64,000 nt of DNA, taken from assembly GCA_021399435.1 (NCBI GenBank), contig JAJTUP010000147.1, positions 1-64,000 on the forward strand. The letters run 5' to 3'. Shown here in pieces: positions 45,918 to 56,700 of the stretch. The position numbers and the translations under genes are program-made. Numbering within the stretch: position 1 is the stretch's first letter; each line of letters starts with the position of its first letter. Source of the stretch: Diaporthe sp. PMI_573. Taxonomy: Eukaryota > Ascomycota > Sordariomycetes > Diaporthales > Diaporthaceae. The notes under the pieces were generated by a model. It was given only the letters and a program-made list of their open reading frames with translations, did no database searches and was not told where the DNA came from.

Positions 45918-46961
45918 ATGACAATGGCGACACCAGATCACCCATTCTACGTACCCGGACTAGATATTCCGCGTTTCTTGTTTCGTGGATTCAACAAGTA
46001 CTCGGGGGGTGGTTTCCCAGGACAGAACACTACCGACGGGATTGTTCCACTTGGATTTCTTCAAGGATGCGATCAAAAGATGGAAATCGACGGTAAAATG
46101 AAGCCAGAGTTGGTGAAAGCCCGGGTGAGGATCCATTGTTGCCAGCACACCTATTACCCAACGCCATTCAGCTCATGGACGCATGATTGGAGGACCGCTC
46201 TCGGTTTTGCCCGCAATCGGCAGTCCACTAAAGATCCGAGCAAATGGCAGTATTTGGAGGATGGTGATGAAGGTTATATCGCGGTCCTCGACACCTCGGC
46301 CCTTGGTGATGAGAGAACGCTGCGGAACCGGATTTTCCACGTGCCACAATTCGACGTCCCTCACCTCCACATAACGTGTGAATGGCTCATATGGGGTCCC
46401 GTGTCTGGCCCGGCATATCGCTGCGTGCCATTTTCCGCAATCAGAGGCGCCGTCGGCTGCAGGAAATGGCCACGCCATATTCCCAGGAAGCAATCAGAGC
46501 GCTACCTGCTCCCCACAGACATGCGCCAGGGCATGTTAGTTGCTGGGTGCTTCCAACGAAAAGACGACACCAGCGCCGACGTGATGCTGGCCGTCGCGGC
46601 TGCCGAGCTGGCCCCCAGGTTTTGGGGGAGGGAGCAGTACGTCTCGCCTAGGGGAGATCCCGAGACAGCCCTGGACACCGAGCCGCTCTGGCCCCGGGAC
46701 GTGCTGAAGAAGCTTCTTGATCTCATCGCCCTATGCAAACCGGTGCTGTCAGGCCTCCCCCTAGTACAAGGCAACACAGCCCTCGAGGGGTTCCCACGCG
46801 TGAACCTCATGTATGACCTGTTGTCGGACGCAGCGGCCCGTTGGAGAGACAACAATTCGGGTGCAACCTGGGCTCCCGTGAACTGGAGACTCATTTTGAG
46901 GGAAAGTCTTGAGTTGGGTGAAAGTCTGTGTGAGCGCTGTCTCAACGAAGAAAACCTGTGA
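45918..46961 (+). CDS. DUF7587-like fungal protein, function unknown
   Basis: A single-exon protein of 347 aa without signal peptide or membrane helix. Its first 190 residues match the pattern of a domain common in fungal accessory genes: FLFRGFNKYSGGG, NTTDGIVPLGFL, RIHCCQHTYYPTPFSSWTHD, ALGFARNRQ, EGYIAVLDTSAL, then CEWLIWGPVSGPAYRCVPFS. The order Arg (FRG), SSWT and Glu (CEWLIWG) resembles the R-S-E layout of ADP-ribosyltransferases, but this is an inference without structure. The C-terminal part (from about residue 200) is helical and unlike anything I recognise. The gene lies between the beta-helix gene and the bZIP factor, with the bZIP convergent 285 bp away. Confidence 0.7.
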   Translation: MTMATPDHPFYVPGLDIPRFLFRGFNKYSGGGFPGQNTTDGIVPLGFLQGCDQKMEIDGKMKPELVKARVRIHCCQHTYYPTPFSSWTHDWRTALGFARNRQSTKDPSKWQYLEDGDEGYIAVLDTSALGDERTLRNRIFHVPQFDVPHLHITCEWLIWGPVSGPAYRCVPFSAIRGAVGCRKWPRHIPRKQSERYLLPTDMRQGMLVAGCFQRKDDTSADVMLAVAAAELAPRFWGREQYVSPRGDPETALDTEPLWPRDVLKKLLDLIALCKPVLSGLPLVQGNTALEGFPRVNLMYDLLSDAAARWRDNNSGATWAPVNWRLILRESLELGESLCERCLNEENL

Positions 46962-47246
46962 GCCAACGAGGACCACTCCGCTCTCTCAGTGTCACTCCTG
47001 TCCTACTGCTACACCGTATCGGCGTGGAAGAGGAGGAGACAGGGGAAACAAGGAGCCCAGGGATACCCAGTCACCAGGTCATCAGCGGTCTCAAGTGCCA
47101 CCGTGCATATTCCCAAACACCTGCTTCTTGGAAGACCAGCAGCTGTTGTCTATATCCCATATCTAGATTTATCTTCAACGACCACCCCGCGGACGCCACA
47201 CTCCATTTAATCTCCTCGGCTTCTAAGACAACCAATTAATGACGCG

Positions 47247-48371
47247 TCAACGTCTTGACTGCAGAGATTGCGAGCTGGAAGTAGGGGAGCCGCCGGCCGA
47301 TCCGCCTTCGCCGGAGCCAATGCACCAAGCCGTCAAAGATCTGGCCGACTTCTTCAAGTAGTCCTGTATAAGCCGGTCGCCGCAATTACCATGCATCAGG
47401 ATCTCGCTCTTGAGCGCAAACACGTCCGCCTGCAGGCTCCTGAGGGTCATCGACAGCTGCTCGTGCCTCGATGACTCTTCCCTCTCCGTGGCCTCGAGCT
47501 CTGCAACCGCCGCCTTTGTTTTGATGCGGCACTTGTTGGCGGCTTTTCTGTTCCGAGCGCGCTGCTCGGACCGTGCTGTCTCTGGGGTGGGAGATTGTTT
47601 CGTTCGACGCTTCTCGCTGCTTGAACTGGCCTTCCTCGAGCTTCTTGATTGTCGTGGGGTTGTCTGCGCATCTGTCTCCGGCAGGTCAAAGCTCGCGTGG
47701 GGGGTAAATAGCATGGGGCTTGTCGCAGGATCGGAATACATCATAGCAACGGTCAGTGCTGAAGCGTGGCTTTTGATCCTCGTCTCTTGACAAGGTCCTG
47801 GGCCATCGCAATTCTTGTTTTTCCGGGGATGACTGGCTGAATCCGTGCGATTTCCGTGCTGGCGCGCATCTGTTGTCGCTTCGGAGATGGATATACTCTC
47901 GGGCTTCTGTTTGTGTGTATCCAAGTTACCAGTCTTCAATAGTCTCGAAGAAAATGTTGTTTGATCATGGCTTCCAGGACTAGCCCAGGGGCCACCCCAC
48001 CATGGAATTCCCGAGTTCGTTTGAGTAAAACAGCTGGCGTCGAATTGCCAGCCATTGGATGCTGTAGGGTCGACCCCATCGGAGGAGGTGAACGGGGCGG
48101 TGATGTAATGCGTAGGAATCGGCGCCGAGTGTACGTTCCCCACGAACTGCGATTCTAACCTCGCTGGTGTTCCACTAGCCCAAGTGTTACCTGGGAAAGA
48201 TATGTTGTAGTTGCTAGCATTTGTCACTGTTGGTGAGGTACAGATATTTTCGAAAGCATCACCGTATGGTTCAACTGGTACCACACCGATTTCCTCGCTG
48301 TGGAAGTCGCTCGAGTATAATTCACAAGGTTGAACTTCAGTCGTGCTATTGCGTGTGTTCAGTGAGCCCAT
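47247..48371 (-). CDS. bZIP transcription factor (ATF/CREB-like)
   Basis: A nuclear DNA-binding regulator of 374 aa, single exon, starting MGSLNTRNSTTE at the first ATG. The basic region ARNRKAANKCRIKTKAAVAE carries the NxxAAxxCR signature near residue 275. It is followed by a leucine-zipper-like helix (LEATEREESSRHEQLSMTLR then SLQADVFALKSEILMHGNC). The HGNC...QDYL ending is usual in fungal ATF/CREB-like factors. The N-terminal 230 residues are disordered and Ser/Thr/Pro-rich, and probably hold activation regions. No target is apparent from the context. Confidence 0.9.
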   Translation of the reverse strand: MGSLNTRNSTTEVQPCELYSSDFHSEEIGVVPVEPYGDAFENICTSPTVTNASNYNISFPGNTWASGTPARLESQFVGNVHSAPIPTHYITAPFTSSDGVDPTASNGWQFDASCFTQTNSGIPWWGGPWASPGSHDQTTFSSRLLKTGNLDTHKQKPESISISEATTDARQHGNRTDSASHPRKNKNCDGPGPCQETRIKSHASALTVAMMYSDPATSPMLFTPHASFDLPETDAQTTPRQSRSSRKASSSSEKRRTKQSPTPETARSEQRARNRKAANKCRIKTKAAVAELEATEREESSRHEQLSMTLRSLQADVFALKSEILMHGNCGDRLIQDYLKKSARSLTAWCIGSGEGGSAGGSPTSSSQSLQSRR

Positions 48372-51326
48372 CGTTGGGTGATTTCGTGTTGTGAATTGTA
48401 CGAGGGATCTATCAGGCCGTCAGATAGATCTCTTCGATAACTGCTGTTGTTAGGCTTTAAGTGACTAATGCTGGCGTATACAAGATTGGATGCTTGATGT
48501 GCTTCAGGCAAAGAAGGAGGAACATCACAAATGCCCTGTACAAGATGTGTGTGGCATTGATATGACACTCGAGGTAGTAGCATTCCAACCTATGTACACA
48601 CTATGTACCCTGTGCATTGGTTTTTACCGGAAGGTCGATTTGAATCATGCATGCCATGGTTACACTGCAAGAACTCTCATCCTTCCAAATCCTTGGAGCC
48701 CAAAGCAGTGCCGGTGGCCAAGAATGGCCAACTGCCTCTGCGATACAACACAAAAGGACGCAATCCGATGGCACAGATGGTTTGCCAAGAACGAGGGGCA
48801 AGATAGAGCTGCTTCAAGGCAGGGTTCTGCACCAATTGGCATCAGCAGGGACGTGTACCTCACTAGGATCATGAGCGAGACTGCCGACCAGAGGAATCCA
48901 ATTAATGCCCTGTAAGACTTGCAAGGCGCAGCATAATATAAAATATGGTTTGAAACGATGGCCAGCGATAGGTCAAGCTCAAGAAAGCGAGACCGGAGCC
49001 GCGGAAAAAAACGCCAATGTCCGCTGGGCCTCAGAGCTGAGGAGCTATATTAAGTTATTCCGGTGTGGCTCATTCTAGCTGGGGACGAGGCACACCGGAC
49101 GCTGCTCTAGGAGGAACACGTAGTAGGTTGGCTTCTACCAGGGTAGCATGGGTCCTGTCTGAGATCCTGAGATCTTGCAATGCTCACTGCTCGACATCGG
49201 TGGCGAATATAAGAGGAATGTAGATCCGTCACCAGTGACCTCGATCCTGAAGGCTGTTCTAGTATCCGACTGTACTGCAGGAACAAGAGACAGCTTTCTC
49301 GAAGAGTCGCATGGAGGCACAAAGCGACCGTGGAGAATAAGAGCAGGGCCTACCAAACCCTGCTCGGCTGAAAAGGCTCCGTGACCTCTAATTGGGTAAA
49401 TATGAGGTGGCAGGTCGGATATCTCGGGCCCTCCGAAGCGGTGCCTTTGTTTCTCCGCATGGCTGTCTGTCACGAAGGTCCGGCGGCATACTGGATTCGG
49501 TTTGGACACGTTGAGAAGTGCAGCCCAAAGGGAGTAAAGGGCATTTGATAAACTGATGATGACCTATTCAATTCCATGAATTTTTATTGGTTCATGCATA
49601 CATGGATGAATAGATGTGTGCTATTACAGACTGTCCACGCCCGAGCTCTCGCGTTCGTTCGAACCACGGACCGTGAAGGACCCTGGCATCGTTGCTGGAC
49701 GTCCGATGCCACTTGTTGACCACACCAATATGCCGCACTCAGCAGTGTGGCGCACAGTCATTGTAGACGTCTTGCGGTCATGCAGGGGTCCACTAATGCA
49801 TCCGGGAGTTGTTTTTGGGCACCTGGGTGGTTCCTGATACAGACCGCCGGGGGAAGATCGTTGCTATTTATAGTTCTCTTTGTCAATGTTTCGTTCTTGT
49901 TGCTGTAGCCATCTGCCGTCTTGGCTACAATTAAATTGTATTGCCTAGTTGTGTTGGTGATGGTGTACCGTAGTTGGGCACCCTGGCCTTGGGTGAAATG
50001 TCCTGATAATGTTGATCATTTGTTTGATCAAAGCAAACAGTGATATGTTCAAGTTGTGTCTCGAGCCAAATGTGACTAGCATTGGACTTGCAGTGTGTTC
50101 TCTCGAGTCACGACTCAACGGCCAGAATCGAAAAGCTTGAGCTTAAATATTCCATCTGCCGGGAGACCGCCATAGTCGACGGAAAGCCATATTTGGGTCG
50201 CAGGGTGTCTCTCGCATTATCAACCCACTTTGGAAGGACAGAAGCCTGGCAGCCGAGCCGAGATATCAATAAACCCTACCGTTTCCTGCAAATTGAAAAA
50301 TCCATGCGACCAAACAATCAAGACGACAATCATAAAATGGCACTAGTCTTCTTATTGCGACGAAGCGATCATGAGTCTCTAGAACACGATGGCATTTATC
50401 AGTTCGGTTCACTTTCTCCCCCAAGACCTGTGAGTCATATGAGCGTCCAATGCCCTGGCTTGTGGAGTTCAAACAAGGAATTTTCCCAATTGAATCACGA
50501 CGATGTCAGAAGATATACCGCCATGGCGATCATACGGTGGACAGGAAAGGCTAGACAGCATGCTCCCACGAACGCAAATGGCCGCATGATTGATACCGCA
50601 CGCCTTCCTGTTTACGTAACTCATGATGTGGTCTACTGCATACCTAGTACGGAATTGTTTTGATTTTATTCAACCAATACGGCAATCTGGATAGGTGCTA
50701 CGGAGATAGAGCCCCACCCCTTTCACTTGCTGTCAAACAATCTGCCGTTAGGATGGAGGCGATTCCCAGCTGATGCTAGAACCAGTCAGTTCAAATCCAC
50801 CATGACGGATTTCCGGGACTAGAGCGGTGACTCAGTCTCAGGAGTGGAGCAGAGACGCAGCCATGAGTAGCAGTATCAGGCACGCAGGCATTCTACTTGC
50901 AAAGAGGGAGTAATTAAGTGGCTTTTTTCCGCCGTGGTCTAACGATGCTTTGCGTGGGACGCCCGCCGGACTGGGGCAGGACGATCGCCGTCTAGTTAGT
51001 GCAAGCAGAGCTCCGCGCGTAGCTCCAGACCGAAAACTCTATGGGCAGGTACTTCCGGAGAGGCGCCCTCCAAACGGCAGATTCCGCTGATCGCCAGCAA
51101 ATTTTCCCAGGCGGCTTCCCCAACGAGAGACCCAAGCCAGCGCGGGAGCCTTTCCAAGCTTCCGGATGCAGGGGCAGATAAGCCATCCCCGAGGACTCAT
51201 CGAACATCCGCCAAGCTGAGGGAATTTCTCGAGTCTCAACGCCGTTGTTTGCCCTGGATTTTTCTCCCTTTTTAAAGACATGACTTGAGAGACACAAAGC
51301 TGATACGTGGCCAAGGCACATTTGCG
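48372..51326. other. long gene-poor region
   Basis: About 2.95 kb between the bZIP start and the carbonic anhydrase start. Several open frames of 120-190 codons exist, but none has family-like content together with an ATG. The best is at 50082-50663. Part may be decayed coding sequence. The last kilobase should include the carbonic anhydrase promoter. Confidence 0.5.
50082..50663 (+). CDS. hypothetical open frame, possible exon or relic
   Basis: Stays open for 193 codons, long for this AT-moderate stretch, with protein-like composition (for example VDGKPYLGRRVSLALSTHFG and YTAMAIIRWTGKARQH). There is no ATG in the first 70 or so codons, so it would need an upstream exon, or it is a remnant. 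I recognise no domain. Confidence 0.25.
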   Translation: MDLQCVLSSHDSTARIEKLELKYSICRETAIVDGKPYLGRRVSLALSTHFGRTEAWQPSRDINKPYRFLQIEKSMRPNNQDDNHKMALVFLLRRSDHESLEHDGIYQFGSLSPPRPVSHMSVQCPGLWSSNKEFSQLNHDDVRRYTAMAIIRWTGKARQHAPTNANGRMIDTARLPVYVTHDVVYCIPSTELF

Positions 51327-52226
51327 ATGATAAGAGGACGTGTGTGCTCCCACGTCGCACAGCTCCCCGGACCAGGCACTCGCTTCCCTTCCTCCATCCC
51401 GTCCACAGTGGGGCTTACTCAGAACCTCAACATCAAACCCAACCTCAACGTCAGCCGCTGTTTTCAACGTCACTGCAGCTCTCACTCCGGGGCCCGCGGT
51501 CGCAACTTCTCGCCTCACCTCGTCTCGCAAACAACCACCAAGCGCCACCTCAGGAGCATCATGTCCGACGAACAGATCTCCCGCTACCTGCAGCAGACGC
51601 ACGACCGTGTGTTCGAGCACAACACCAAGTGGGCGGCCGACAAGAAGGCACAGGACCCGGACTTCTTCACCAACCTCAGCGCGGGCCAGAAGCCCGAGTA
51701 CCTGTGGATAGGCTGCAGCGACTCGCGCATCCCCGCCGAGCAGATCACGGGCCTCGAGCCCGGCGAGGCCTTTGTGCACCGCAACATTGCCAACCTGGTC
51801 TGCAACATCGACCTCAACGTCGCCTCGGTGCTCAACTACGCCGTCGAGCACCTCGAGGTCAAGCACATCGTTGTCTGCGGCCACTACGGCTGCGGCGGCG
51901 TCAAGGCCGCCATGACCCCAAAGGACCTCGGCATTCTCAACCCCTGGCTTAGGAACATCAGGGACGTCTACCGCCTTCACGAGCAGGAGCTCGACGCTAT
52001 CGCCGACGAGTCCGCGCGCTACGACCGCCTCGTCGAGCTCAATGTGATCGAGCAGTGCCGCAACGTCGTCAAGTCCGCCGCCGTCCAGAAGTCCTACGCC
52101 AAGAACCACTTCCCCATCGTCCACGGCTGGGTCTTTGGCTTCAACGACGGCCTGCTCAAGGACCTCAACTTTGACTTCGCCACTACCCTGGCCGACATCC
52201 AGAAGATCTACAAGCTTGCGGAATGA
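51327..52226 (+). CDS. beta-class carbonic anhydrase
   Basis: A zinc enzyme that interconverts CO2 and bicarbonate. Single exon, 299 aa from the ATG at 51327. The zinc site is built from Cys in WIGCSDSRIPAE and His/Cys in CGHYGCGGVKAA. The catalytic Asp-Arg pair is in the first motif (CSDSR). AFVHRNIANLV and FPIVHGWVFGFNDG are also family-typical. The first 78 residues are Arg/Ser-rich (IRGRVCSHVAQLPGPGTRFP...) and look like a mitochondrial presequence. A second in-frame ATG at 51561 (MSDEQISRYL) begins the conserved enzyme and could give a cytosolic form. Fungi with two start choices for this enzyme are plausible, but no expression evidence is available here. Confidence 0.95.
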   Translation: MIRGRVCSHVAQLPGPGTRFPSSIPSTVGLTQNLNIKPNLNVSRCFQRHCSSHSGARGRNFSPHLVSQTTTKRHLRSIMSDEQISRYLQQTHDRVFEHNTKWAADKKAQDPDFFTNLSAGQKPEYLWIGCSDSRIPAEQITGLEPGEAFVHRNIANLVCNIDLNVASVLNYAVEHLEVKHIVVCGHYGCGGVKAAMTPKDLGILNPWLRNIRDVYRLHEQELDAIADESARYDRLVELNVIEQCRNVVKSAAVQKSYAKNHFPIVHGWVFGFNDGLLKDLNFDFATTLADIQKIYKLAE

Positions 52227-53754
52227 TGGCTTTAGATGAGACGTGGCTGAAGGCGTTTAGAGGGAGGTTTTGGCGTTCAGAAGGGCTTGGGGGCTTGCTC
52301 GTGGGTACGGTTGGCATGGATGCCTGCCAGGGCGAAGTGGTATGCATCATTTGGAGTAGGAGAGGGAAGTCGTTCTGAAATGGGCATAGGTGATGCACCT
52401 TGGTACCAATGTTTCAGCATAACACACAGCGACACGCCCTTTCACGGGAAAATGAGAGCCAAAATACCACAACATTTGTTCTAACCACTCAAAAGTGAGC
52501 ACCGGTCCAGCGTGTCCCTGGATCGAGTATCCAGCAATGCTGTAGAAAAAGCTTCTAGTCGCACAGTATCCTCATTGTATCCCACAGTGCTGCACGCGGT
52601 CATCCAGTGATCACAAGCGAGTATTACCAAGCATAGCATCCCGGCTGACGGCACCCCGACTACCTGAAGCTGGTCGCCTCGAAACGAATCCATGGGCTAA
52701 TCCACTCATTTGATGTAATCAGATATTTGGTAGCTCGAGGTGTAATAGGCCCCAACCAGAAACCACCGTGTCTTCAGTGACGATGTCATTCACGATTAGT
52801 AGCTACGGTCAAATGTGAATCCGGCACGTGCTGACTGCCTTCGGCTTCGGCTCTGATACTGCTAACAAAACTCGTCCGACATTATGGGCAAAGTCGAGTA
52901 ACTTACTATCAAAAGTGTTTAGGCATTTACCACTGTATGAAGGGACCGCCTACATACTGCTTAAGAAGCGTACATATACGGATTAAAAAAAGACGAAACC
53001 ACTTACTATCGAAAGCCCATTGACCCTCGAGATGTCCCTCTCTTGCATTTCCACAGCATGCTTTTCAGGAGGAAAAGCCAGAGGTGGCAATTTCGCATCC
53101 CGAAGCTAGCCATAACAGGCGCAATCGTTGAAAGACCCCATGGTTAGTTCGCTCTTCAATGGCCCAGATTCTTTCATGGGCGGTTGGACTCTTCCACACT
53201 TCGTACATTGCAGTCAATCATCAACTTAGGACAGTTCCCGTTTCATCACGCTCATAGGTCCGAACATTCTCCCTTTATTTGACGTATGAGATGCATTGTT
53301 TCCTCTCTCATACACTAATTAGTCCATTTACAGCATCTCATCCAAGACTCTAATCGTCCAACAATACACATTGTCCCAGGACAATCAATATGGATATTTG
53401 CTGGGGACTTTCGTCTCGGTACTTTTGGCTACCTATTGTACGCTTCAGTGTCTCATTTATGGTCAAATCTCACGAGGAATCTATAAATTTGAGAGCAGAA
53501 CTTGTCTAGGGACAGGAAAATTGACCTCACCACCATCCACAACTACCTCCGCACTTGATACCACTAAGCCTTTCCCACAGACAGCAAAGACGAGCAAGTT
53601 CCTGGTGAACTTCTTGTTGAAGTTGTAAAATCTTTGGGTGAGTATCATAATCTGTAAACTCTACAGGCAGAGTCTCGGTACAAGTGCATTACGAGTTGGT
53701 AAGGAAATACGAGGTACTCAACAAGTTGTCCCCTTGAGACTTTAGACAGCTACC
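52227..53754. other. intergenic, contains a HET-gene-like relic
   Basis: About 1.5 kb. No intact gene is seen. From about 52931 to 53003 it resembles the 3' end and flank of the HET gene at 38785. The rest is AT-moderate and unassigned. The last few hundred bases lead into the SNF2-like gene. Confidence 0.5.
52931..53003. repeat. diverged copy of the HET gene 3' end
   Basis: Ordered matches to 38738-38801: TGAARGGACCRCCTAC, AAGCGTA, TATACGGATTAAAAA and GAAACCACT, with small indels. No HET coding domain survives beside it. Confidence 0.6.
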
Positions 53755-56700
53755 ATGGCTCAGCAACTTCCTAACAATAATCCTGTCTTCAGGAGGCCCG
53801 CCAACCTTGATATTATCCAGGATGCCGCGCTTCCATCTGCGAGTGTACTCCTATCAGGATATGCGAACTTGCGATGTTGCAGATACGCCGTCTGCATCAA
53901 CGAAAGTGGCCAGACAGGTGTGTTGCCCGAAGAAAAGGATTACCACGTCCAATACTTTGGAAATGTGGAGAAGCTCGGGACTGAGGAAAACTACCATTTT
54001 CACCCTATTGCGTTCGACGAGTTCATCCGACAAATCCGTTTCGAATGCGGTGCAGCTTCGGCGCGGCAATTAACCGTCTGGGCCACATCTAACCTCAGCA
54101 CACCGGCTACGCGCATTTCGTCAGATGAGCACATTCTGGATGTCATACGCCATCACGATGAAGTATTCCGCAATGACCCATTTAATCATGTGATTTTGTA
54201 CTTCTTTGTCGAATTCAACAGGCGTTCCGGCACCATTCCGTCGCGGAGCAGTCGTGAATGCATTGCGCAGCCAAATCTCCTGGATCGAATAGACCCCTAC
54301 GTCGCCGCAGGGGGTGTCTCGCCTACACACGTTCCTGACACTCGTACTACTGGGCTTGGTTTGAACCGCGACAACGACGCTGTTGACCCTCCTATGGTAA
54401 CCCCAGTCTCGCCGAAGAGATCAAACACCTTGGAGAGCGGAAAGAAGGCCGTCAACAAACTCACGATTGCTGTCAAAAGCGCTGCGGGGACAGTCAAAGA
54501 CCTTGTATCTCCTCGGGGAGTTCCCGAACAGCATACTGTGCTCACAGAGCTGGCCTCGGGGATAGAGGAGGAGGACTACCTGACCAGTCTGCTGCCCAGG
54601 TCCAGTGGGAGCCCGGAGCACCAAGCTGACATCGACAATTATCAGGCACAACTGTTTGAGCGGTTCGCACGGTTCTTTCCCCACATCGACCCCGGCCAAC
54701 GCGATAACAAACGATCCATTCACTTCCGCAATACTGCTCTCGCAGTGACTCCCCATCAGTTTTGTCGAGCCATGGAGATACTGTTTCAAGATCATACGAC
54801 AGGTATCGCCGGCGGTTTTCTTGCCTCAGAAATGGGATCGGGAAAGTCCTACATCATCATATGCTGTGCAGTCATCCGTGCGCTCCTATTTGAGAGCAGG
54901 AGGCGAGTGGAACGGGAATGGGAAGTGGTCGAGACGCGCGCAAGGTCATCAAAGAAAGGTTCTAGCTCTCGACATGTGCTTGAGCACCTTCCTCGTGATG
55001 CCCCCAGGGGCCAAGGGCTGACATGCCCCACGCAGAGGTATCGGGGAAATGATGTAACGTGCTTTTGTTGCCCCGATGGTGCCACGCGCAATCATATTTC
55101 AGAACTGAAGCCCGGTGCTGCGCTCATTCACGTTCCCAGCGCCGCAATGCCCGGCTGGATTGACATCCTCGAGGGCGCCATCTTCAGCAAAATCGCCTAC
55201 AATGTCACTGTCTTGTATGCCGGCACAATCACCTCCTCAAGACTCCAGCCTAGTCCCGACTTCTTGGGCGGAACGCGCTTCAACCGCTGGACAATGGGTG
55301 CTGTGCTGCCTGAGGGTCACCCTGGCGGGCTGATCACGAACACGCAAGAACTCGACTGGGTTGCCCAGCCTGCTCCCCTGTCAGACGGTTCGATGGCGAT
55401 AGAGACGTATATCGTCGTGACCCCACACAACAGCACGAAACTCCGTGAACTTTACAGCTGGCATGTTCAAGACCTTTCTCCGGCGCCACAGAACTGTCAA
55501 TTCCCTCGTGAAGGCCTATACGCATTTCCGGTCGGTATCCATTTTATTGATGAAGCACACAAAGTGCTTGAGGACAACAGCCTGCCTTTGGTGATGGCCA
55601 GGGAGCACCGTCATATCCGCGCCACACCGTCGTCGGCGCGGCCTGCCGACATATGGTTTGTGACCGGTACCCCCTTTGGTGCTCAACTCAGGGACTTGGC
55701 TGCTGCGGCGAGTTTTCTAGCCCCAGATCGTGCGGGTGATGCGAAGACTCTGCACACCACGTACGAGGCGATCAGGCCCGCGATGACTAACACCCCCAGA
55801 GCTATGTTCGAGACGCTCTTCGATAAAGTTCTGGGGGGGCCATTGGTGATCAGAGATATTTCAAACACACATTTCCTTGGATCACTGGTCTCGGACATTC
55901 AGAATGTCCGTCCCCAGTACGTCTCGCGGAACACCCCAGGGAGCCAGCTTCACTCCGTCCGTATGATCATCGACACGAAAGTCTCGAAAGGTCCCCGCGA
56001 TGCTTACTTCGACACGCTCCTGAACCTGAAACAGAACACGGAGCTTTTGTACCTTCTCTCGATGTTTCCATCTGCTGCTAGGCTTCTGCTAGAGTCGCCA
56101 AATCTCGCTTTCACCGACCTAGACACTCGCAGGACAATTCGAAAGGAGAGTAACACGACGGGCGAGTCGCTTATAAGTCATAAAGACTTTCGATCTTTTG
56201 CTGAGAAGCTCACCCGCGGCCCACGAAGCCCAAAACTCCAGCACATCCTTGATGAGCTGGAGCGGATGGCCAAAGACAACACGCCCCGGCCGCAGAACTC
56301 CAAGGCCGGAACCAGTGCAAACGTTCAGTGTGACAAAACGCTGAAGAAGATGGTCATCATCACTCCCACTCTCTTCACGGCAGTGATGTTATACGTGATC
56401 CTGGCTCGCTCTCACCCCCGCTCCGGCCCTCTTCTATACCACGAGGACCTGAAGCAGAGCCAGCGGTCGGACGTGCTGAGGCGGTTCAACAGCCTGCGCA
56501 AGCGGGATGGGCCCTCGCGGTGCTTTATCGCTCCTGCGTCGGTTGCTTCGGAGGCCCTCAACCTTCAGATTGCTAACCGCCTAATCTTGACGAGCCCGCT
56601 GCTGAACATTCACCAGGAAAACCAAGCCCTTGCTCGTGTGAACCGTGCCGGTCAATGTTTTGATGTGGAGTTGAAGGTTCTTCTCCTTGAGGACAGCCCA

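Noticed and set aside
48490..48915. 141-codon + frame starting at ATG
   Set aside because: Cys/Trp-rich, no family-like block; probably chance.
49135..49509. 124-codon - frame with fair composition
   Set aside because: Starts only at GTG, has no homology that I recognise and no intron context.
49640..49670. GTTCGAACC, a tRNA T-loop-like string
   Set aside because: No matching acceptor, D or anticodon arms on either strand.
51039..52124. 361-codon - frame
   Set aside because: Antisense to the carbonic anhydrase; Val/Asp/Gly-rich shadow.
53371..53628. 85-codon + frame with a hydrophobic start
   Set aside because: No ATG at its start, and no support beyond one hydrophobic stretch.
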